From Fructilactobacillus carniphilus (GTDB lineage Bacteria; Bacillota; Bacilli; Lactobacillales; Lactobacillaceae): a stretch of DNA of 64,000 nucleotides. Below, in pieces: positions 41,136 to 55,286 of the stretch (positions are counted from its first letter, which is position 1; the number at the start of each line of letters is the position of its first letter). The DNA lies in NCBI RefSeq assembly GCF_024029675.1, contig NZ_CP097121.1:186001-250000 (forward strand). Reading direction: 5' to 3'. The translations under genes were made by a program, and so were the position numbers. The notes under the pieces were generated by a model that saw only the letters and a program-made list of their open reading frames with translations, had not been told where the DNA came from and ran no database searches.

Positions 41136-43148
41136 TTATTGAGCGGCAACGTGAATTTGATCGTCCTCAACATCGGCTACCAATTTCTTGGTGTCTGGGT
41201 GGTCTAAGAGGTATCCCGCCGTTGGGTCTTCAATTTGTTCTTGAATGACCCGCCGTAATGGCCGTGCTCCCATGGCTGGATCGTAACCTAATTCCACTAA
41301 TTTTTGCTTAGCAGGTTGGGTAACCGCCACGTTAATACCAGCGTCTTGCAGGTTCTGGTTCATGTCATCTAACATGAGGTCCACAATCTTAACTAAGTTG
41401 CTCTGACTTAACTGGTTAAACTCAACGATGCCGTCAAACCGGTTCAAGAATTCCGGTTTGAAGTAAGCACCCAGTTTGTCTAAGACAGAGTGAGTCTTGC
41501 CACTTGCTTCAGCACCAAAGCCGACGTTTGAACCAGCGTTGGTCCCGGCGTTACTGGTCATGATGATGACCGTGTCCTTAAAGGAAACCGTCCGACCTTG
41601 CGAATCGGTTAACCGACCGTCATCTAACACCTGTAAGAAGGTGTGCAGAACGTCTGGATGAGCTTTTTCAATTTCATCGAACAGAATCAAGCTGTATGGG
41701 TGTCGCCGGACTTTTTCGGTTAGCTGACCGGCTTCGTCGTATCCAACGTAACCCGGTGCCGCTCCAATTAACTTGGCAACCGATTGTGGTTCTCGGTATT
41801 CAGACATGTCAAACCGAATCAAAGCATCCTTGGAGCCAAAGAGCTGGTTGGCTAATTGTTTAGCTAACTCGGTCTTTCCGACTCCGGTTGGTCCGACGAA
41901 GAGGAAGGATCCAATCGGACGACCAGACTTGTTGAAGCCGATTCGGTTTCTCTGAATGGCCTTGGCCACTTGGGAAACCGCTTGGTTTTGTCCAATCACG
42001 TGCTCCTCTAGGTTGTGATCTAACTGTTTGAGTTGTTCTTTTTCTTGGTCTTCCAAGTCACCTACGGGAATGTCAGTAATTTCTTCGACCACTTGTTGCA
42101 TGTCTTTTTCCGTAACCGTGTTGTTATTGGTGTTGTAGTTTTTCGCCCCCCGCTCCCGTTTGGCTTCTAGCTGTTTTTCTTGATCGCGGTAGAAAGCAGC
42201 TTGTTCGTAATCTTCCTTATGAAGAGCAGCTTCCTTTTGCTTCTCCGCTTGGGCAATCTCTTTTTCAATCGCCTGGGGGTCAATGATGTTGAGCGTTAAG
42301 TTCTTTCGTGAGCCCGTTTCGTCCATTAAATCGATGGCCTTATCTGGTAAGAACCGATCGTGAATGTAACGGTTGGAAAGGTTCACGGCTGCTTCGATGG
42401 CCTTATCCGTGTAGTGAACGAGGTGGTAATCTTCGTAGTTCTTTTGCAAGCCCCGTAAAATCTTAATGGCTTGTTCTTGACTTGGTTCGTTGACCATAAT
42501 TGGTTGGAACCGCCGGGCCAGGGCTGAATCTTTTTCAATTTCGCGGTATTCTTTGAGCGTGGTGGAACCAATTAACTGAAAGTCACCTCTGGCTAGGGAT
42601 GGTTTCAAAACGTTACCGGCATCCAAGCCACCTTCAGAATTACCTGCTCCAATGATTTCATGAATTTCATCAATGAAGAGAATAATGTTGGGATCAGCTT
42701 TGACCTCTTTAATTAGTTGTTGCATTTTCTTTTCAAATTGACCTCTAATTCCGGTTCCTTGAATAATCGAAACCATGTCAATCTGAATGATCCGCTTGCT
42801 TTGCAATTTCTGCGGTACCGTTCCATCGGCAATTTTTTGGGCTAAGCCTTCCACAATCGCCGTTTTTCCGACTCCCGCTTCTCCAATTAAAACAGGGTTA
42901 TTCTTAGAACGTCGGTTTAAGACCTCAATGGCCCGGGCTGTCTGTTCATCCCGGCCAATCACAGGATCTAACTTTCCTGCCCGTGCGAGTTTGGTTAAAT
43001 CAGTTCCGTAAGTTGCTAAAATTCCTTTTTGACCGTTGTTACCGTTACTGCTTTGCGTTCCGGTAGCCCCGTTTTGATTACTTCCTTGCATGGAGCGAAT
43101 TAAATCATCAAGATTTCCAAATCCGTATGCACCTTGTTGTCCTTCCAT
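41136..43148 (-). CDS. clpL: ATP-dependent Clp chaperone ClpL
   Basis: A 670-residue AAA+ disaggregase with two ATPase domains: Walker A GEAGVGKT (89-96) and GPTGVGKT (419-426), Walker [11 protein letters not shown] and [11 protein letters not shown], and a middle coiled region (about 295-335) carrying a UVR-like segment. It lacks the N-terminal zinc finger of ClpE and the double N domain of ClpC, and starts with a short Gly/Asn/Gln-rich tail, all typical of ClpL. ClpL protects lactobacilli against heat and other stresses without needing ClpP. The promoter carries a CtsR box. Confidence 0.93.
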   Translation of the reverse strand: MEGQQGAYGFGNLDDLIRSMQGSNQNGATGTQSSNGNNGQKGILATYGTDLTKLARAGKLDPVIGRDEQTARAIEVLNRRSKNNPVLIGEAGVGKTAIVEGLAQKIADGTVPQKLQSKRIIQIDMVSIIQGTGIRGQFEKKMQQLIKEVKADPNIILFIDEIHEIIGAGNSEGGLDAGNVLKPSLARGDFQLIGSTTLKEYREIEKDSALARRFQPIMVNEPSQEQAIKILRGLQKNYEDYHLVHYTDKAIEAAVNLSNRYIHDRFLPDKAIDLMDETGSRKNLTLNIIDPQAIEKEIAQAEKQKEAALHKEDYEQAAFYRDQEKQLEAKRERGAKNYNTNNNTVTEKDMQQVVEEITDIPVGDLEDQEKEQLKQLDHNLEEHVIGQNQAVSQVAKAIQRNRIGFNKSGRPIGSFLFVGPTGVGKTELAKQLANQLFGSKDALIRFDMSEYREPQSVAKLIGAAPGYVGYDEAGQLTEKVRRHPYSLILFDEIEKAHPDVLHTFLQVLDDGRLTDSQGRTVSFKDTVIIMTSNAGTNAGSNVGFGAEASGKTHSVLDKLGAYFKPEFLNRFDGIVEFNQLSQSNLVKIVDLMLDDMNQNLQDAGINVAVTQPAKQKLVELGYDPAMGARPLRRVIQEQIEDPTAGYLLDHPDTKKLVADVEDDQIHVAAQ

Positions 43149-43178
43149 GGTACAACCTCCTTTTGATCAATGATCATT

Positions 43179-43239
43179 TTTGACCTTTGTTGACTTTTAT
43201 TTGTGTTTATTATTATACTCACCTCGAGTTTGGTTTCAA
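43179..43239 (-). promoter_or_regulatory. clpL promoter with CtsR operator
   Basis: Minus strand: TTGAAA (43239-43234), 16 bases, TATAAT (43217-43212), then the tandem heptad AGTCAAC-AAA-GGTCAAA (43195-43179), an excellent CtsR box located over the predicted early transcribed region. Heat-inducible release of CtsR is expected. Confidence 0.88.
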
Positions 43240-43313
43240 GGATTTACATCTCTGGGAAAATTGGTGAGCAACTATGGTAAAATAAATGAGGAAACGGAAA
43301 GGAAGCGAATCCA

Positions 43314-43508
43314 ATCGAAGCAACGAAGGAAGCGTTTACAGAACAACTAGAACAGCTGCAAAACGGAACCATTCAGGAGCTCACCGTGCAACCGGATCAG
43401 TTCTTTGTTTTCCAGCAGGCTTTTATGGATTATCCGACGCGCAAACGAGTAGTGGGGACCGCGTTTGAAAACGGCGTGGTGGTGTACCACTATGCAGCGG
43501 ATAATTAA
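43314..43508 (+). CDS. Small conserved-looking protein with apparent ATC start
   Basis: An open frame runs from a stop at 43287 to the stop at 43508. The encoded end, from EATKEAFTEQLEQLQNG through FMDYPTRKRVVGTA to VVVYHYAADN, looks like a real, globular 64-residue protein and is not a shadow of another gene. No ATG, GTG or TTG lies in the frame before codon 20 or so. ATC 43314 is eight bases after AAGGAAG, exactly where a start is expected. Either ATC is used, as happens rarely, or the start was mutated. It diverges from clpL. An extended -10 element (TGGTAAAAT) precedes it at 43275-43283. Confidence 0.55.
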   Translation: MEATKEAFTEQLEQLQNGTIQELTVQPDQFFVFQQAFMDYPTRKRVVGTAFENGVVVYHYAADN

Positions 43509-43610
43509 GGAAAGCTTAATAATCTGCGCTAAGGCGCAAAAACTTGTATTTTGACCGATATATTGGTACTCTTAGAGTATAAATATGGTTAACAAAGGGG
43601 TGCGTTTATT

Positions 43611-43877
43611 ATGGAAAAACGTCAATTTAAAATCACTGCAGAAACTGGGATTCATGCTCGTCCGGCTACTTTTTTGGTGCAAACCGCTAGTAAATTCGAC
43701 TCTAACATTACGCTAGAATACGAAGATAAGACGGTGAACCTGAAGTCTATCATGGGAGTTATGTCACTTGGGGTCGGCCAAAACGCAGTGATTACCATTA
43801 CTGCTGATGGTGACGATGCTAAGGATGCTTTAGAAGCTATCGCTAAAACCATGAAAGAAGAAGGATTAATCGAATAG
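43611..43877 (+). CDS. ptsH: HPr phosphocarrier protein
   Basis: An 88-residue HPr. Both key sites are intact: H15 in GIHARPA (phosphorylated by enzyme I for sugar transport) and S46 in [11 protein letters not shown] (phosphorylated by HPr kinase, for CcpA co-repression). In most lactobacilli ptsI follows at once; here a terminator follows the stop and the next gene belongs to glycolipid synthesis. HPr may therefore serve mainly as the CcpA partner, which agrees with the cre-like sites before gntP and gntK. Confidence 0.96.
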   Translation: MEKRQFKITAETGIHARPATFLVQTASKFDSNITLEYEDKTVNLKSIMGVMSLGVGQNAVITITADGDDAKDALEAIAKTMKEEGLIE

Positions 43878-43893
43878 TCGATTTTGAGGTTCC

Positions 43894-43918
43894 AAGAGTT
43901 GCTCCGGCAACTCTTTTT
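43894..43918 (+). terminator. Intrinsic terminator after ptsH
   Basis: AAGAGTTGC-TCCG-GCAACTCTT followed by Ts, a compact and strong terminator. Confidence 0.92.
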
Positions 43919-44001
43919 CTTTAGGGTCATAGTTTGCAAACTACCTGGGAAACCAATATAATTTAGTTGTTTATCGTCAATTTGAAAGGGAGAACCGGCG
44001 C

Positions 44002-45168
44002 TTGAATATCGGCTTATTTACAGATACATATTTCCCCCAAGTTAGTGGAGTGGCAACTTCCATTAAAACGTTAAAGGATGAATTAGAACGACGGGGCAAT
44101 CATGTCTATATTTTTACGACCACAGACCCAAATGCGGATGAGGAACGGGAAGCAGGCATTTATCGCTTTTCTAGCATTCCATTTATTTCGTTTACAGAAC
44201 GACGGATTGCAGTTCGGGGGCTTTTTCAGGCCACCCAAATTGCGAAGGGATTAAATCTAGACCTGGTGCACACCCAAACTGAGTTTTCGATGGGAGTGAT
44301 TGGCAAGTTTGTGGCGCGTAATCTTAACATTCCATGTGTGCACACGTACCACACCATGTACGAAGATTACCTTCATTACGTGGCCAACGGTCATTTACTT
44401 AAACCAATTCACGTTAAAGAGGGGACGCTGGCCTTTTGCCGTCATTTAGATGGGATTGTAGCCCCAAGTAAACGCGTGCTAGATAAACTAACTGACTATG
44501 GCGTAAAAAGTCCAATTCGCATCATTCCAACGGGAGTCGATTTACATCATTATGAAGATGGCGGGAATGTAGCAGAATTACGGAAGAAACTGGGAATCAC
44601 TCCAGACCAACCAGTTTTACTGTCGTTAAGTCGATTAGCGTATGAAAAAGACATTGATACGTTGATTGGGCAAATGCCGACGATTCTAGAAGCGGTTCCG
44701 GATGCCCATCTTGTCATTGTGGGGGACGGACCAGCAGCAGATGATTTGCACCAACAGGTGGCTCGGTCTGGCTTGCAAGCCCATGTGACTTTTGCCGGTG
44801 AGATCAATAATCAAAAGGTCAACGCCTACTATCGAATGGCGGATTTATTTGTGTCAACGTCGAACTCTGAATCTCAGGGATTAACCTATATTGAAGCGAT
44901 GGCCGCCGATACCAAAGTAGTGGTGGCTGCTAGTCCCTATACGAATGATTTGATTACTGATCCATCTTTAGGGAAAACGTTCACCACGTTAACAGAATTT
45001 AGTAACGATGTGATTGAATACCTACAGCATCCCACTGCTTACTTGGATAACTCTGAACTACGGCAGCAAAAATTGCATGACATTTCGGCCGATTACTTTG
45101 TGGATCAAATCGAAAGTTTTTATCGCGACGTTGTAGACCGTTACGTTAGCACTGACGATAAGGAGTAG
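44002..45168 (+). CDS. lafA: Diacylglycerol glucosyltransferase (LafA-like, GT4)
   Basis: A 388-residue family-4 glycosyltransferase. The N-terminus MNIGLFTDTYFPQVSGVATS, the acceptor-domain HTYHTMYEDYLHY and the nucleotide-sugar domain with the ESQGLTYIEAMA motif match 1,2-diacylglycerol 3-alpha-glucosyltransferases, which make the first sugar of the lipoteichoic-acid glycolipid anchor at the membrane's inner face. The start is TTG 44002, nine bases after AAAGGGAGA. It heads an operon of four genes ending with the LTA synthase, which strongly supports the role. Confidence 0.9.
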   Translation: MNIGLFTDTYFPQVSGVATSIKTLKDELERRGNHVYIFTTTDPNADEEREAGIYRFSSIPFISFTERRIAVRGLFQATQIAKGLNLDLVHTQTEFSMGVIGKFVARNLNIPCVHTYHTMYEDYLHYVANGHLLKPIHVKEGTLAFCRHLDGIVAPSKRVLDKLTDYGVKSPIRIIPTGVDLHHYEDGGNVAELRKKLGITPDQPVLLSLSRLAYEKDIDTLIGQMPTILEAVPDAHLVIVGDGPAADDLHQQVARSGLQAHVTFAGEINNQKVNAYYRMADLFVSTSNSESQGLTYIEAMAADTKVVVAASPYTNDLITDPSLGKTFTTLTEFSNDVIEYLQHPTAYLDNSELRQQKLHDISADYFVDQIESFYRDVVDRYVSTDDKE

Positions 45169-45169
45169 A

Positions 45170-46231
45170 ATGACGATGCTCAAAATTGACATGTTTTCAA
45201 CGGCGACCAAAGTCAAAGGTCAGGGAGTAGGAAGCGCCTATCTGGAATTAATCCGGTTATTACGTGACCGTTTTCCGACGGAATTTCAAATTGAAGTGAA
45301 CCAGTATCGTCCTGCTGATATTAGTCACTATCACACCATTAATCCTACTTTTTACCTGTCGACGTTTAGTAAACATCGGGGGCGTAAAATTGGCTACGTG
45401 CACTTTCTGCCAGAAACTCTGGAGGAAAGTTTGCAACTACCCCTGGGAATTAAGCAATTGTTTTATCGGTATGTGATTGCATTTTACAAACGGATGGATC
45501 AAATTGTGGTGGTGAATCCGACCTTTATTCCCGAATTGGAAAAGTATGGGATTTCAGCCAAACGAGTAACTTACATTCCGAATTTTGTAAGCAAGACGGA
45601 ATTCCATCCGGTATCACCAAATCAGAAGCAAAGATTGCGTGATCAATATGGTTACGATCAGCATCGCTTCACGGTAATTTGTACGGGACAAGTACAAACC
45701 CGAAAGGGCGTGTTAGATTTTGCCAAGCTGGCTCAGGCAAATCCGATGTACCAATTTATCTGGGTGGGCGGTTTTTCGTTTGGTGGCATGACTGCAGGTT
45801 ATTCAGAACTCAAAAAGTTGGTTGAAAATCCACCGGCGAACCTGAGTTTTCCGGGGATTGTGGACCGCAAGCAGCTGGTTGACTACTATGATTTGGCGGA
45901 TGTCTTTTTACTGCCATCCTATAATGAGCTATTTCCAATGTCAGTGTTAGAAGCCTTTTCTTGCGGGTTGCCGGTGATTTTACGGGATTTACCGCTATAC
46001 CAACAAATCATTGCTGGTTATTATGCGCCTGCTAAGGATGAGCCAGATATGAATCAGTGGTTACATCAATTGGCGGATGATCCTGAGCAGTTGGCGGAGT
46101 ATGTTCATAAAGCAGAAACGGCTTCTGATTATTATTCTGAGGATCACTTAGCCCAGATTTGGCATGATTTTTACATCCAGCAAGCCCAAATACAGGCGGA
46201 AAACGGGAGGTCTCATGTCCAGAAGAAATAA
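45170..46231 (+). CDS. lafB: Glycolipid galactosyltransferase (LafB-like, GT4)
   Basis: A 353-residue GT4 protein that would add the second hexose (galactose in known LafB proteins) to glucosyl-diacylglycerol. It starts MLKIDMFSTATKVKGQGVGS, typical for LafB, and has VICTGQVQTRKGVLDF at the start of the C-terminal domain and the PSYNELFPMSVLEAFSCG motif that holds the nucleotide sugar. The gene begins one base after the lafA stop and overlaps the following membrane protein by 17 bases. The substrate sugar is inferred from the family. Confidence 0.88.
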   Translation: MTMLKIDMFSTATKVKGQGVGSAYLELIRLLRDRFPTEFQIEVNQYRPADISHYHTINPTFYLSTFSKHRGRKIGYVHFLPETLEESLQLPLGIKQLFYRYVIAFYKRMDQIVVVNPTFIPELEKYGISAKRVTYIPNFVSKTEFHPVSPNQKQRLRDQYGYDQHRFTVICTGQVQTRKGVLDFAKLAQANPMYQFIWVGGFSFGGMTAGYSELKKLVENPPANLSFPGIVDRKQLVDYYDLADVFLLPSYNELFPMSVLEAFSCGLPVILRDLPLYQQIIAGYYAPAKDEPDMNQWLHQLADDPEQLAEYVHKAETASDYYSEDHLAQIWHDFYIQQAQIQAENGRSHVQKK

Positions 46232-47258
46232 AATTTCGTTACTACTCATGGTGGCCATTGGATTGCTAATCTCGTGGTACGCTGTGCGTGACATTAAATT
46301 TAGCGTGCTAATTAATGACCTTTCTTCCGTCAACTTAGGGTGGCTAACCGTCGCTCTGGGTTGTATTTTACTGTATTTTTTCTTTGAATCGGTCGTGACC
46401 TATCTTTTGGTGAAGAGTAGTACGCCAACATTTTCGTTTCGGGATGCAATTCGGGTTCCCCTGGTTGAACAACTCTTTAACGGGATTACTCCGTTTTCTA
46501 GTGGGGGTCAACCTGCGCAATTGGTGGTGCTCCTTCAAGCTGGTGTTGATGGAGGGAAGGCCAGCTCGGCCCTGTTAATGAAGTTTGTCATCTATCAAGC
46601 AATGATTGTCCTGAATTTTGTGGTGAGCTTGATCATTGGCTTTCGCTACCTGGTTGATACTGTCCACTCGTTAGCTATTTTTGTAGTGTTCGGGTTTTTG
46701 ATTCACCTGGTGGTGATTGTGGGACTGTTGATGATCATGTACTGGTATTCGATGACAAAAAAGCTAGTCAACGGCTGTTTTAAAGTGGTGGGCTGGTTTG
46801 TCAACGAAAACAAATACCAACGTTGGAAACGAACTTTGAACCAAAAAATTGATAATTTCCACGATGAAAGTATTCGGATTGGGCACGAAGGGAAACTAAT
46901 GGCCAAGGTCTGCATCTTGACCTTTTTACAACTGTTTTTCTACTACCTCATTCCGTATTTTGTGATGCTGTCGTTAGGTTATCATAATGCGAACGTCGTA
47001 ATGGTTACTAGCCTGGACGTTTTGATCTTCTTAGTAATTTCAATGTTTCCTATTCCGGGAGGAGCGGGGGGAGCCGAATATAGCTTTGAAAAGTTATTCC
47101 GTAGCTACATTCATAGCTCCAGCAAATTAGCGTTGGCCATGATTTTATGGCGATTATTGACCTACTATCTCGGTCTGTTCTTAGGGCTGGTTGCCTTGAT
47201 GATCAAGCCCCGGCGCGTTCACGCGCAAAATAATAAAGCGGAAAGTATGGAGGAATAA
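46215..47258 (+). CDS. YbhN/LPG-synthase-domain flippase-like membrane protein
   Basis: A 347-residue protein with about eight membrane helices. The motif ITPFSSGGQPAQL (about 87-99) and the later FPIPGGAGGAEYSFEKLF are the hallmarks of the lysylphosphatidylglycerol-synthase transmembrane region (YbhN/AglD family); the catalytic lysyl-transfer domain is absent. Start is ATG 46215 with GGGAGG upstream. In this operon position, between the glycolipid glycosyltransferases and LtaS, it may move the glycolipid anchor across the membrane. That is an inference; a lipid-modifying role is also possible. Confidence 0.85.
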   Translation: MSRRNKISLLLMVAIGLLISWYAVRDIKFSVLINDLSSVNLGWLTVALGCILLYFFFESVVTYLLVKSSTPTFSFRDAIRVPLVEQLFNGITPFSSGGQPAQLVVLLQAGVDGGKASSALLMKFVIYQAMIVLNFVVSLIIGFRYLVDTVHSLAIFVVFGFLIHLVVIVGLLMIMYWYSMTKKLVNGCFKVVGWFVNENKYQRWKRTLNQKIDNFHDESIRIGHEGKLMAKVCILTFLQLFFYYLIPYFVMLSLGYHNANVVMVTSLDVLIFLVISMFPIPGGAGGAEYSFEKLFRSYIHSSSKLALAMILWRLLTYYLGLFLGLVALMIKPRRVHAQNNKAESMEE

Positions 47259-47260
47259 GC

Positions 47261-49321
47261 ATGGCTGCTTTTTGGAAGCGAATCCGCCAATTTTTTAATA
47301 CAACGATTGGATTTTACGTCCTGGTTGTCTTACTGTTTTGGCTGAAAACTTATTATTGTTATAAAACGGACTTTACCCTTGGAGTATCCGGTGGGATGCA
47401 AGAATTCCTGCTAGCGGTTAACCCACTGCCGTCTGCTCTACTCTTGTTCGGAATTGCCCTGTATTTTCGGGGGAAGTTGTCCTACTGGTTGATGCTAATT
47501 ATCGATTTCTTACAGTCCACGTGGATTTTTGCCAATATTTTGTATTACCGAGAATTTTCGGATTTCTTGTCCATGGGAATTATTCAGGGAACGGGGAACG
47601 TACAAAATAACCTGGGAAAAAGTTTCTTGGAAATCCTGCGTCCCACTGATTTTATTGTGTATTTGGACATCGTGATTTTAATCTTACTGTTACTGTTCGG
47701 AGTAATTAAGATTAGCAAGAAGCCGTTGAAGTTACGGTACGCAGTGGGCATTACCATTCTATCCCTAGTCTTGATGTTTGCCGAATACAACGTGGCTAAT
47801 GCCGATCGCTCGGGATTATTGACACGAACTTTTGATAATAATTACATTGTGAAGTACTTGGGGTTGAACGAGTACGCCGCCTTTAGTGCTTATCAAACTC
47901 ATCAAGAATCGAAAACGAGATCACAGGCAAAGGCGAAGGACTTAAAGAGCGTAGAAAAGTTCGTTAAACAGAACTACGCTAGTCCGAACGTGAGTTACTA
48001 TGGAAAAGAAAAGGGCAAAAACGTCTTTATCATTCACTTGGAAAGTTTCCAACAGTTCCTAATTGACTATAAGGTGAACGGAAAAGAAGTTACGCCTAAC
48101 ATTAATAAGTTTTACCATGATCAACATACGCTGTCCTTTGATAACTTCTACCACCAAGTCGCGCAGGGAAAGACTTCTGACGCGGAAATGATGCTTGAAA
48201 ACTCACTGTATGGTTTGCCGCAGGGTTCGGCGATGGTAACCTATGGGGGACAAAATACTTATCAAGCGGCTCCATCGATTTTGGATCAGAAGGGATACAC
48301 AACGGCAGCCTTTCATGGCGATGTTCCAACTTTTTGGAACCGAAACAACGCCTACAAATCGTGGGGATATGACTACTTCTTTAGTGAGGCATACTACAAA
48401 AATAAGCCAAGCTACAACATTGGTTACGGGATGAAGGATAAAATTTTCTTCAAGCAGAGTATTCCATACATTCAACAGTTACCGCAGCCTTTCTATGCGA
48501 AGTTGATTACGTTAACGAACCACTACCCGTATGAGTTGGATAAACAAAACACGGACTTTCCAGCTACCACTACTGGGGATAATACGGTTGATCCATACGT
48601 GCAAACTGCGCATTACCTGGACCAGGCTTTTGGAGAATTTGAAGCCTACTTACAAAAGAGTGGATTAGCGAAGAACAGTGTCGTGGTTCTTTATGGGGAT
48701 CATTACGGAATTTCGAATAACCATCGTCCGGCCATTGCTAAGCTCTTGAATAAGAAGAGTGTTAATAAGTATGATCTGGCTCAATTCCAGAAGGTACCGT
48801 TCATGATTAATGGTGCTAATATTCAAGGTGGAGTTAACCATACTTATGGGGGAGAAATTGATGTCTTACCTACCTTGCTGCACTTACTCGGAGTTAATAA
48901 TCAGAACATGATTCAATTTGGACAGGATTTGATGAGTAAGGATAATAACCAAATTGTGCCGTTTAGAAATGGTGACTTTGTTAGTCCGAAGTATACGAAA
49001 GTGGGATCCACCGTTTATGATACTAAGACCGGTTCGGAGCTCAAGCTTAATAATGAACAGAAGCAAGAAGTGGCGAAGATTCAAAGTTACGTCGATAATT
49101 CGTTATCTAATTCTGATAAGGTTGTGTATGGTGACTTGCTTCGCTTCCACAAGGTACCTGGATATCATGATGTTAATAAGAAGTCGTTTAACTACAACAA
49201 AAAGGACGCTTTGAAAAAGTTGAAACAAACCGATCAAAAGCAAAAGAATGATTTAGTCGATCAAAATGGCGGCAAGTCAACTGAATCTGACTTTCAAACT
49301 GACGCGCCCGAATTGAAATAA
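47261..49321 (+). CDS. ltaS: Lipoteichoic acid synthase-family sulfatase-fold protein
   Basis: A 686-residue membrane enzyme with five N-terminal helices (within residues 15-180) and an extracellular alkaline-phosphatase-like domain. Active-site residues are E261 in IIHLESFQQF, the nucleophile T305 in GKTSDAEMM, and the LYGDHYG metal site near residue 486. It transfers glycerol phosphate from phosphatidylglycerol to the glycolipid anchor. The end is a polar, Lys/Gln-rich tail. The gene closes the lafA-lafB-ybhN-ltaS operon, with two bases separating it from the preceding gene. A terminator follows. It could be a primase-type paralogue rather than the main synthase. Confidence 0.92.
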   Translation: MAAFWKRIRQFFNTTIGFYVLVVLLFWLKTYYCYKTDFTLGVSGGMQEFLLAVNPLPSALLLFGIALYFRGKLSYWLMLIIDFLQSTWIFANILYYREFSDFLSMGIIQGTGNVQNNLGKSFLEILRPTDFIVYLDIVILILLLLFGVIKISKKPLKLRYAVGITILSLVLMFAEYNVANADRSGLLTRTFDNNYIVKYLGLNEYAAFSAYQTHQESKTRSQAKAKDLKSVEKFVKQNYASPNVSYYGKEKGKNVFIIHLESFQQFLIDYKVNGKEVTPNINKFYHDQHTLSFDNFYHQVAQGKTSDAEMMLENSLYGLPQGSAMVTYGGQNTYQAAPSILDQKGYTTAAFHGDVPTFWNRNNAYKSWGYDYFFSEAYYKNKPSYNIGYGMKDKIFFKQSIPYIQQLPQPFYAKLITLTNHYPYELDKQNTDFPATTTGDNTVDPYVQTAHYLDQAFGEFEAYLQKSGLAKNSVVVLYGDHYGISNNHRPAIAKLLNKKSVNKYDLAQFQKVPFMINGANIQGGVNHTYGGEIDVLPTLLHLLGVNNQNMIQFGQDLMSKDNNQIVPFRNGDFVSPKYTKVGSTVYDTKTGSELKLNNEQKQEVAKIQSYVDNSLSNSDKVVYGDLLRFHKVPGYHDVNKKSFNYNKKDALKKLKQTDQKQKNDLVDQNGGKSTESDFQTDAPELK

Positions 49322-49329
49322 TTAAATTA

Positions 49330-49372
49330 AAGACTAGCCCATACGATAATTTCGTGATGGCTAGTCTTTTTT
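49330..49372 (+). terminator. Intrinsic terminator after ltaS
   Basis: AAGACTAGCC pairs with GGCTAGTCTT, with an inner imperfect hairpin, then TTTTT. Confidence 0.85.
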
Positions 49373-49386
49373 TCTGCAAAAAAGTA

Positions 49387-49546
49387 TTGACGAACCCTAG
49401 ATAAGTTGATAGTATAATTCATGTTGTTAAGAGCGATTGATAGAGCACTATAATGAATTAAAAAAGTGTTTGACTTCTTCCTCTGAACATTGTATGATAA
49501 TTAAGTTGTCAAGTAACTGATGATTGGGTAGTTCTTTGAAAACTGA
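49387..49546 (+). promoter_or_regulatory. Ribosomal RNA operon promoters and boxA-like site
   Basis: The best promoter is TTGACT (49470-49475), 17 bases, TATGAT (49493-49498). Upstream are TTGACG (49387-49392) with TATAAT at 49413-49418 (20-base spacer) and another TATAAT at 49449-49454, so two or three tandem starts are likely. GTTCTTTGAAAACT at 49531-49544 is a boxA-like antitermination signal and is repeated before 23S at 51536-51549. Confidence 0.8.
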
Positions 49547-49666
49547 ACAAGATTTTGATTACAAAAAGTGTAAGGAATTTTTAAACTAGCGTTTAAAAAT
49601 TAAACATTTGCGAAGTCAATTCGCTTAAGAAACAAATAATAAAGTAGAGCTAGTAAAGTTCTCATT

Positions 49667-51249
<1,583 letters not shown>

Positions 51250-51327
51250 ATAATACGGAACTTTACACCGATCAAAGTCTTGTTTAGTTTTGAGAGAACT
51301 ACTCTCACAGTACCATCCGCGCTTTTT

Positions 51328-51402
<75 letters not shown>

Positions 51403-51434
51403 TCGCCGTTGTTACGGTATGATAATTGAATTTT

Positions 51435-51507
51435 GGGGAATTAGCTCAGCTGGGAGAGCACCTGCTTTGCAAGCAGGAGGTCAGCGGTTCGATCCCGCTA
51501 TTCTCCA
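51435..51507 (+). tRNA. tRNA-Ala (TGC), in the rRNA spacer
   Basis: GGGGAAT/ATTCTCC acceptor with one G-T pair, anticodon loop TTTGCAA. Confidence 0.97.
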
Positions 51508-51678
51508 TTGGTACTAGTATTTTTAGTACCGCTTGGTTCTTTGAAAACTAGATAATATTATTTTCTGTAAGAATTATATTGATTGATATAATTTTAACCG
51601 AGAAAACCATTGTGTAATTTGAGTTTTTTAATGTGTTTAATCGCTAAACTCAATAATTTATAATCCGTCGGATTATAG

Positions 51679-54595
<2,917 letters not shown>

Positions 54596-54663
54596 AAAAG
54601 CAGAATGGAAACTCAGCAGGAAATAATATTAGCTAGTTTTGAGGGAACGAAGTTCACTCAGAG

Positions 54664-54780
54664 TGTGGTGGCGATAGCCTAAAGGATACACCTGTTCCCA
54701 TGCCGAACACAGCAGTTAAGCTTTAGCACGCCAAAAGTAGTTGGGGGATCGCCCCCTGCGAGGATAGGACGTTGCCACGC
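54664..54780 (+). rRNA. rrf: 5S ribosomal RNA
   Basis: TGTGGTGGC at the start pairs with GTTGCCACGC at the end; CCGAACACAG and the AGTAGTTGGGGG segment are as expected. About 117 bases. Confidence 0.95.
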
Positions 54781-54785
54781 GAATT

Positions 54786-54858
54786 GGAAGATTAGCTCAG
54801 TTGGGAGAGCGTCTGCCTTACAAGCAGAGGGTCACAGGTTCGAGCCCTGTATCTTCCA
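54786..54858 (+). tRNA. tRNA-Val (TAC)
   Basis: GGAAGAT/ATCTTCC acceptor, anticodon loop CTTACAA. First of 19 tRNAs after 5S. Confidence 0.96.
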
Positions 54859-54862
54859 TCTT

Positions 54863-54935
54863 GAGCCGTTAGCTCAGTCGGTAGAGCATCTGACTTTTAA
54901 TCAGAGGGTCGGCAGTTCGAACCTGCCACGGCTCA
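54863..54935 (+). tRNA. tRNA-Lys (TTT)
   Basis: GAGCCGT/ACGGCTC acceptor, anticodon loop CTTTTAA. Confidence 0.96.
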
Positions 54936-54952
54936 TTAATTATATAGCATAT

Positions 54953-55025
54953 GCCGACTTAGCTCAGTTGGCAGAGCACCTGTCTTGTAAACAGGGGGTC
55001 GGAGGTTCGAATCCTCTAGTCGGCA
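54953..55025 (+). tRNA. tRNA-Thr (TGT)
   Basis: GCCGACT/AGTCGGC acceptor, anticodon loop CTTGTAA. Confidence 0.96.
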
Positions 55026-55029
55026 TTAT

Positions 55030-55101
55030 GCGGAAGTAGTTCAGTGGTAGAACGCCACCTTGCCATGGTGGAGGTCGCGGGTTCGAATCCCGTCTTCCGC
55101 T
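55030..55101 (+). tRNA. tRNA-Gly (GCC)
   Basis: GCGGAAG/CTTCCGC acceptor, anticodon loop TTGCCAT. Confidence 0.96.
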
Positions 55102-55115
55102 TTGTACCACCTTTT

Positions 55116-55201
55116 GCCGGGGTGGCGGAATTGGCAGACGCACAGGACTTAAAATCCTGCGGTCAGTAATGACCGTACCGGTTCGATCCCGGTCCTCGGC
55201 A
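55116..55201 (+). tRNA. tRNA-Leu (TAA)
   Basis: GCCGGGG/CCTCGGC acceptor, anticodon loop CTTAAAA, with the long variable arm of class II tRNAs. Confidence 0.96.
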
Positions 55202-55206
55202 TTTAT

Positions 55207-55280
55207 GCACCTATAGCGCAATTGGATAGAGTGTCTGACTACGAATCAGAAGGTTGCAGGTTCGACTCCTGCTAGGTGCA
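55207..55280 (+). tRNA. tRNA-Arg (ACG)
   Basis: GCACCTA/TAGGTGC acceptor, anticodon loop CTACGAA; A34 is normally edited to inosine. Confidence 0.96.
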
Positions 55281-55286
55281 TTTGTT

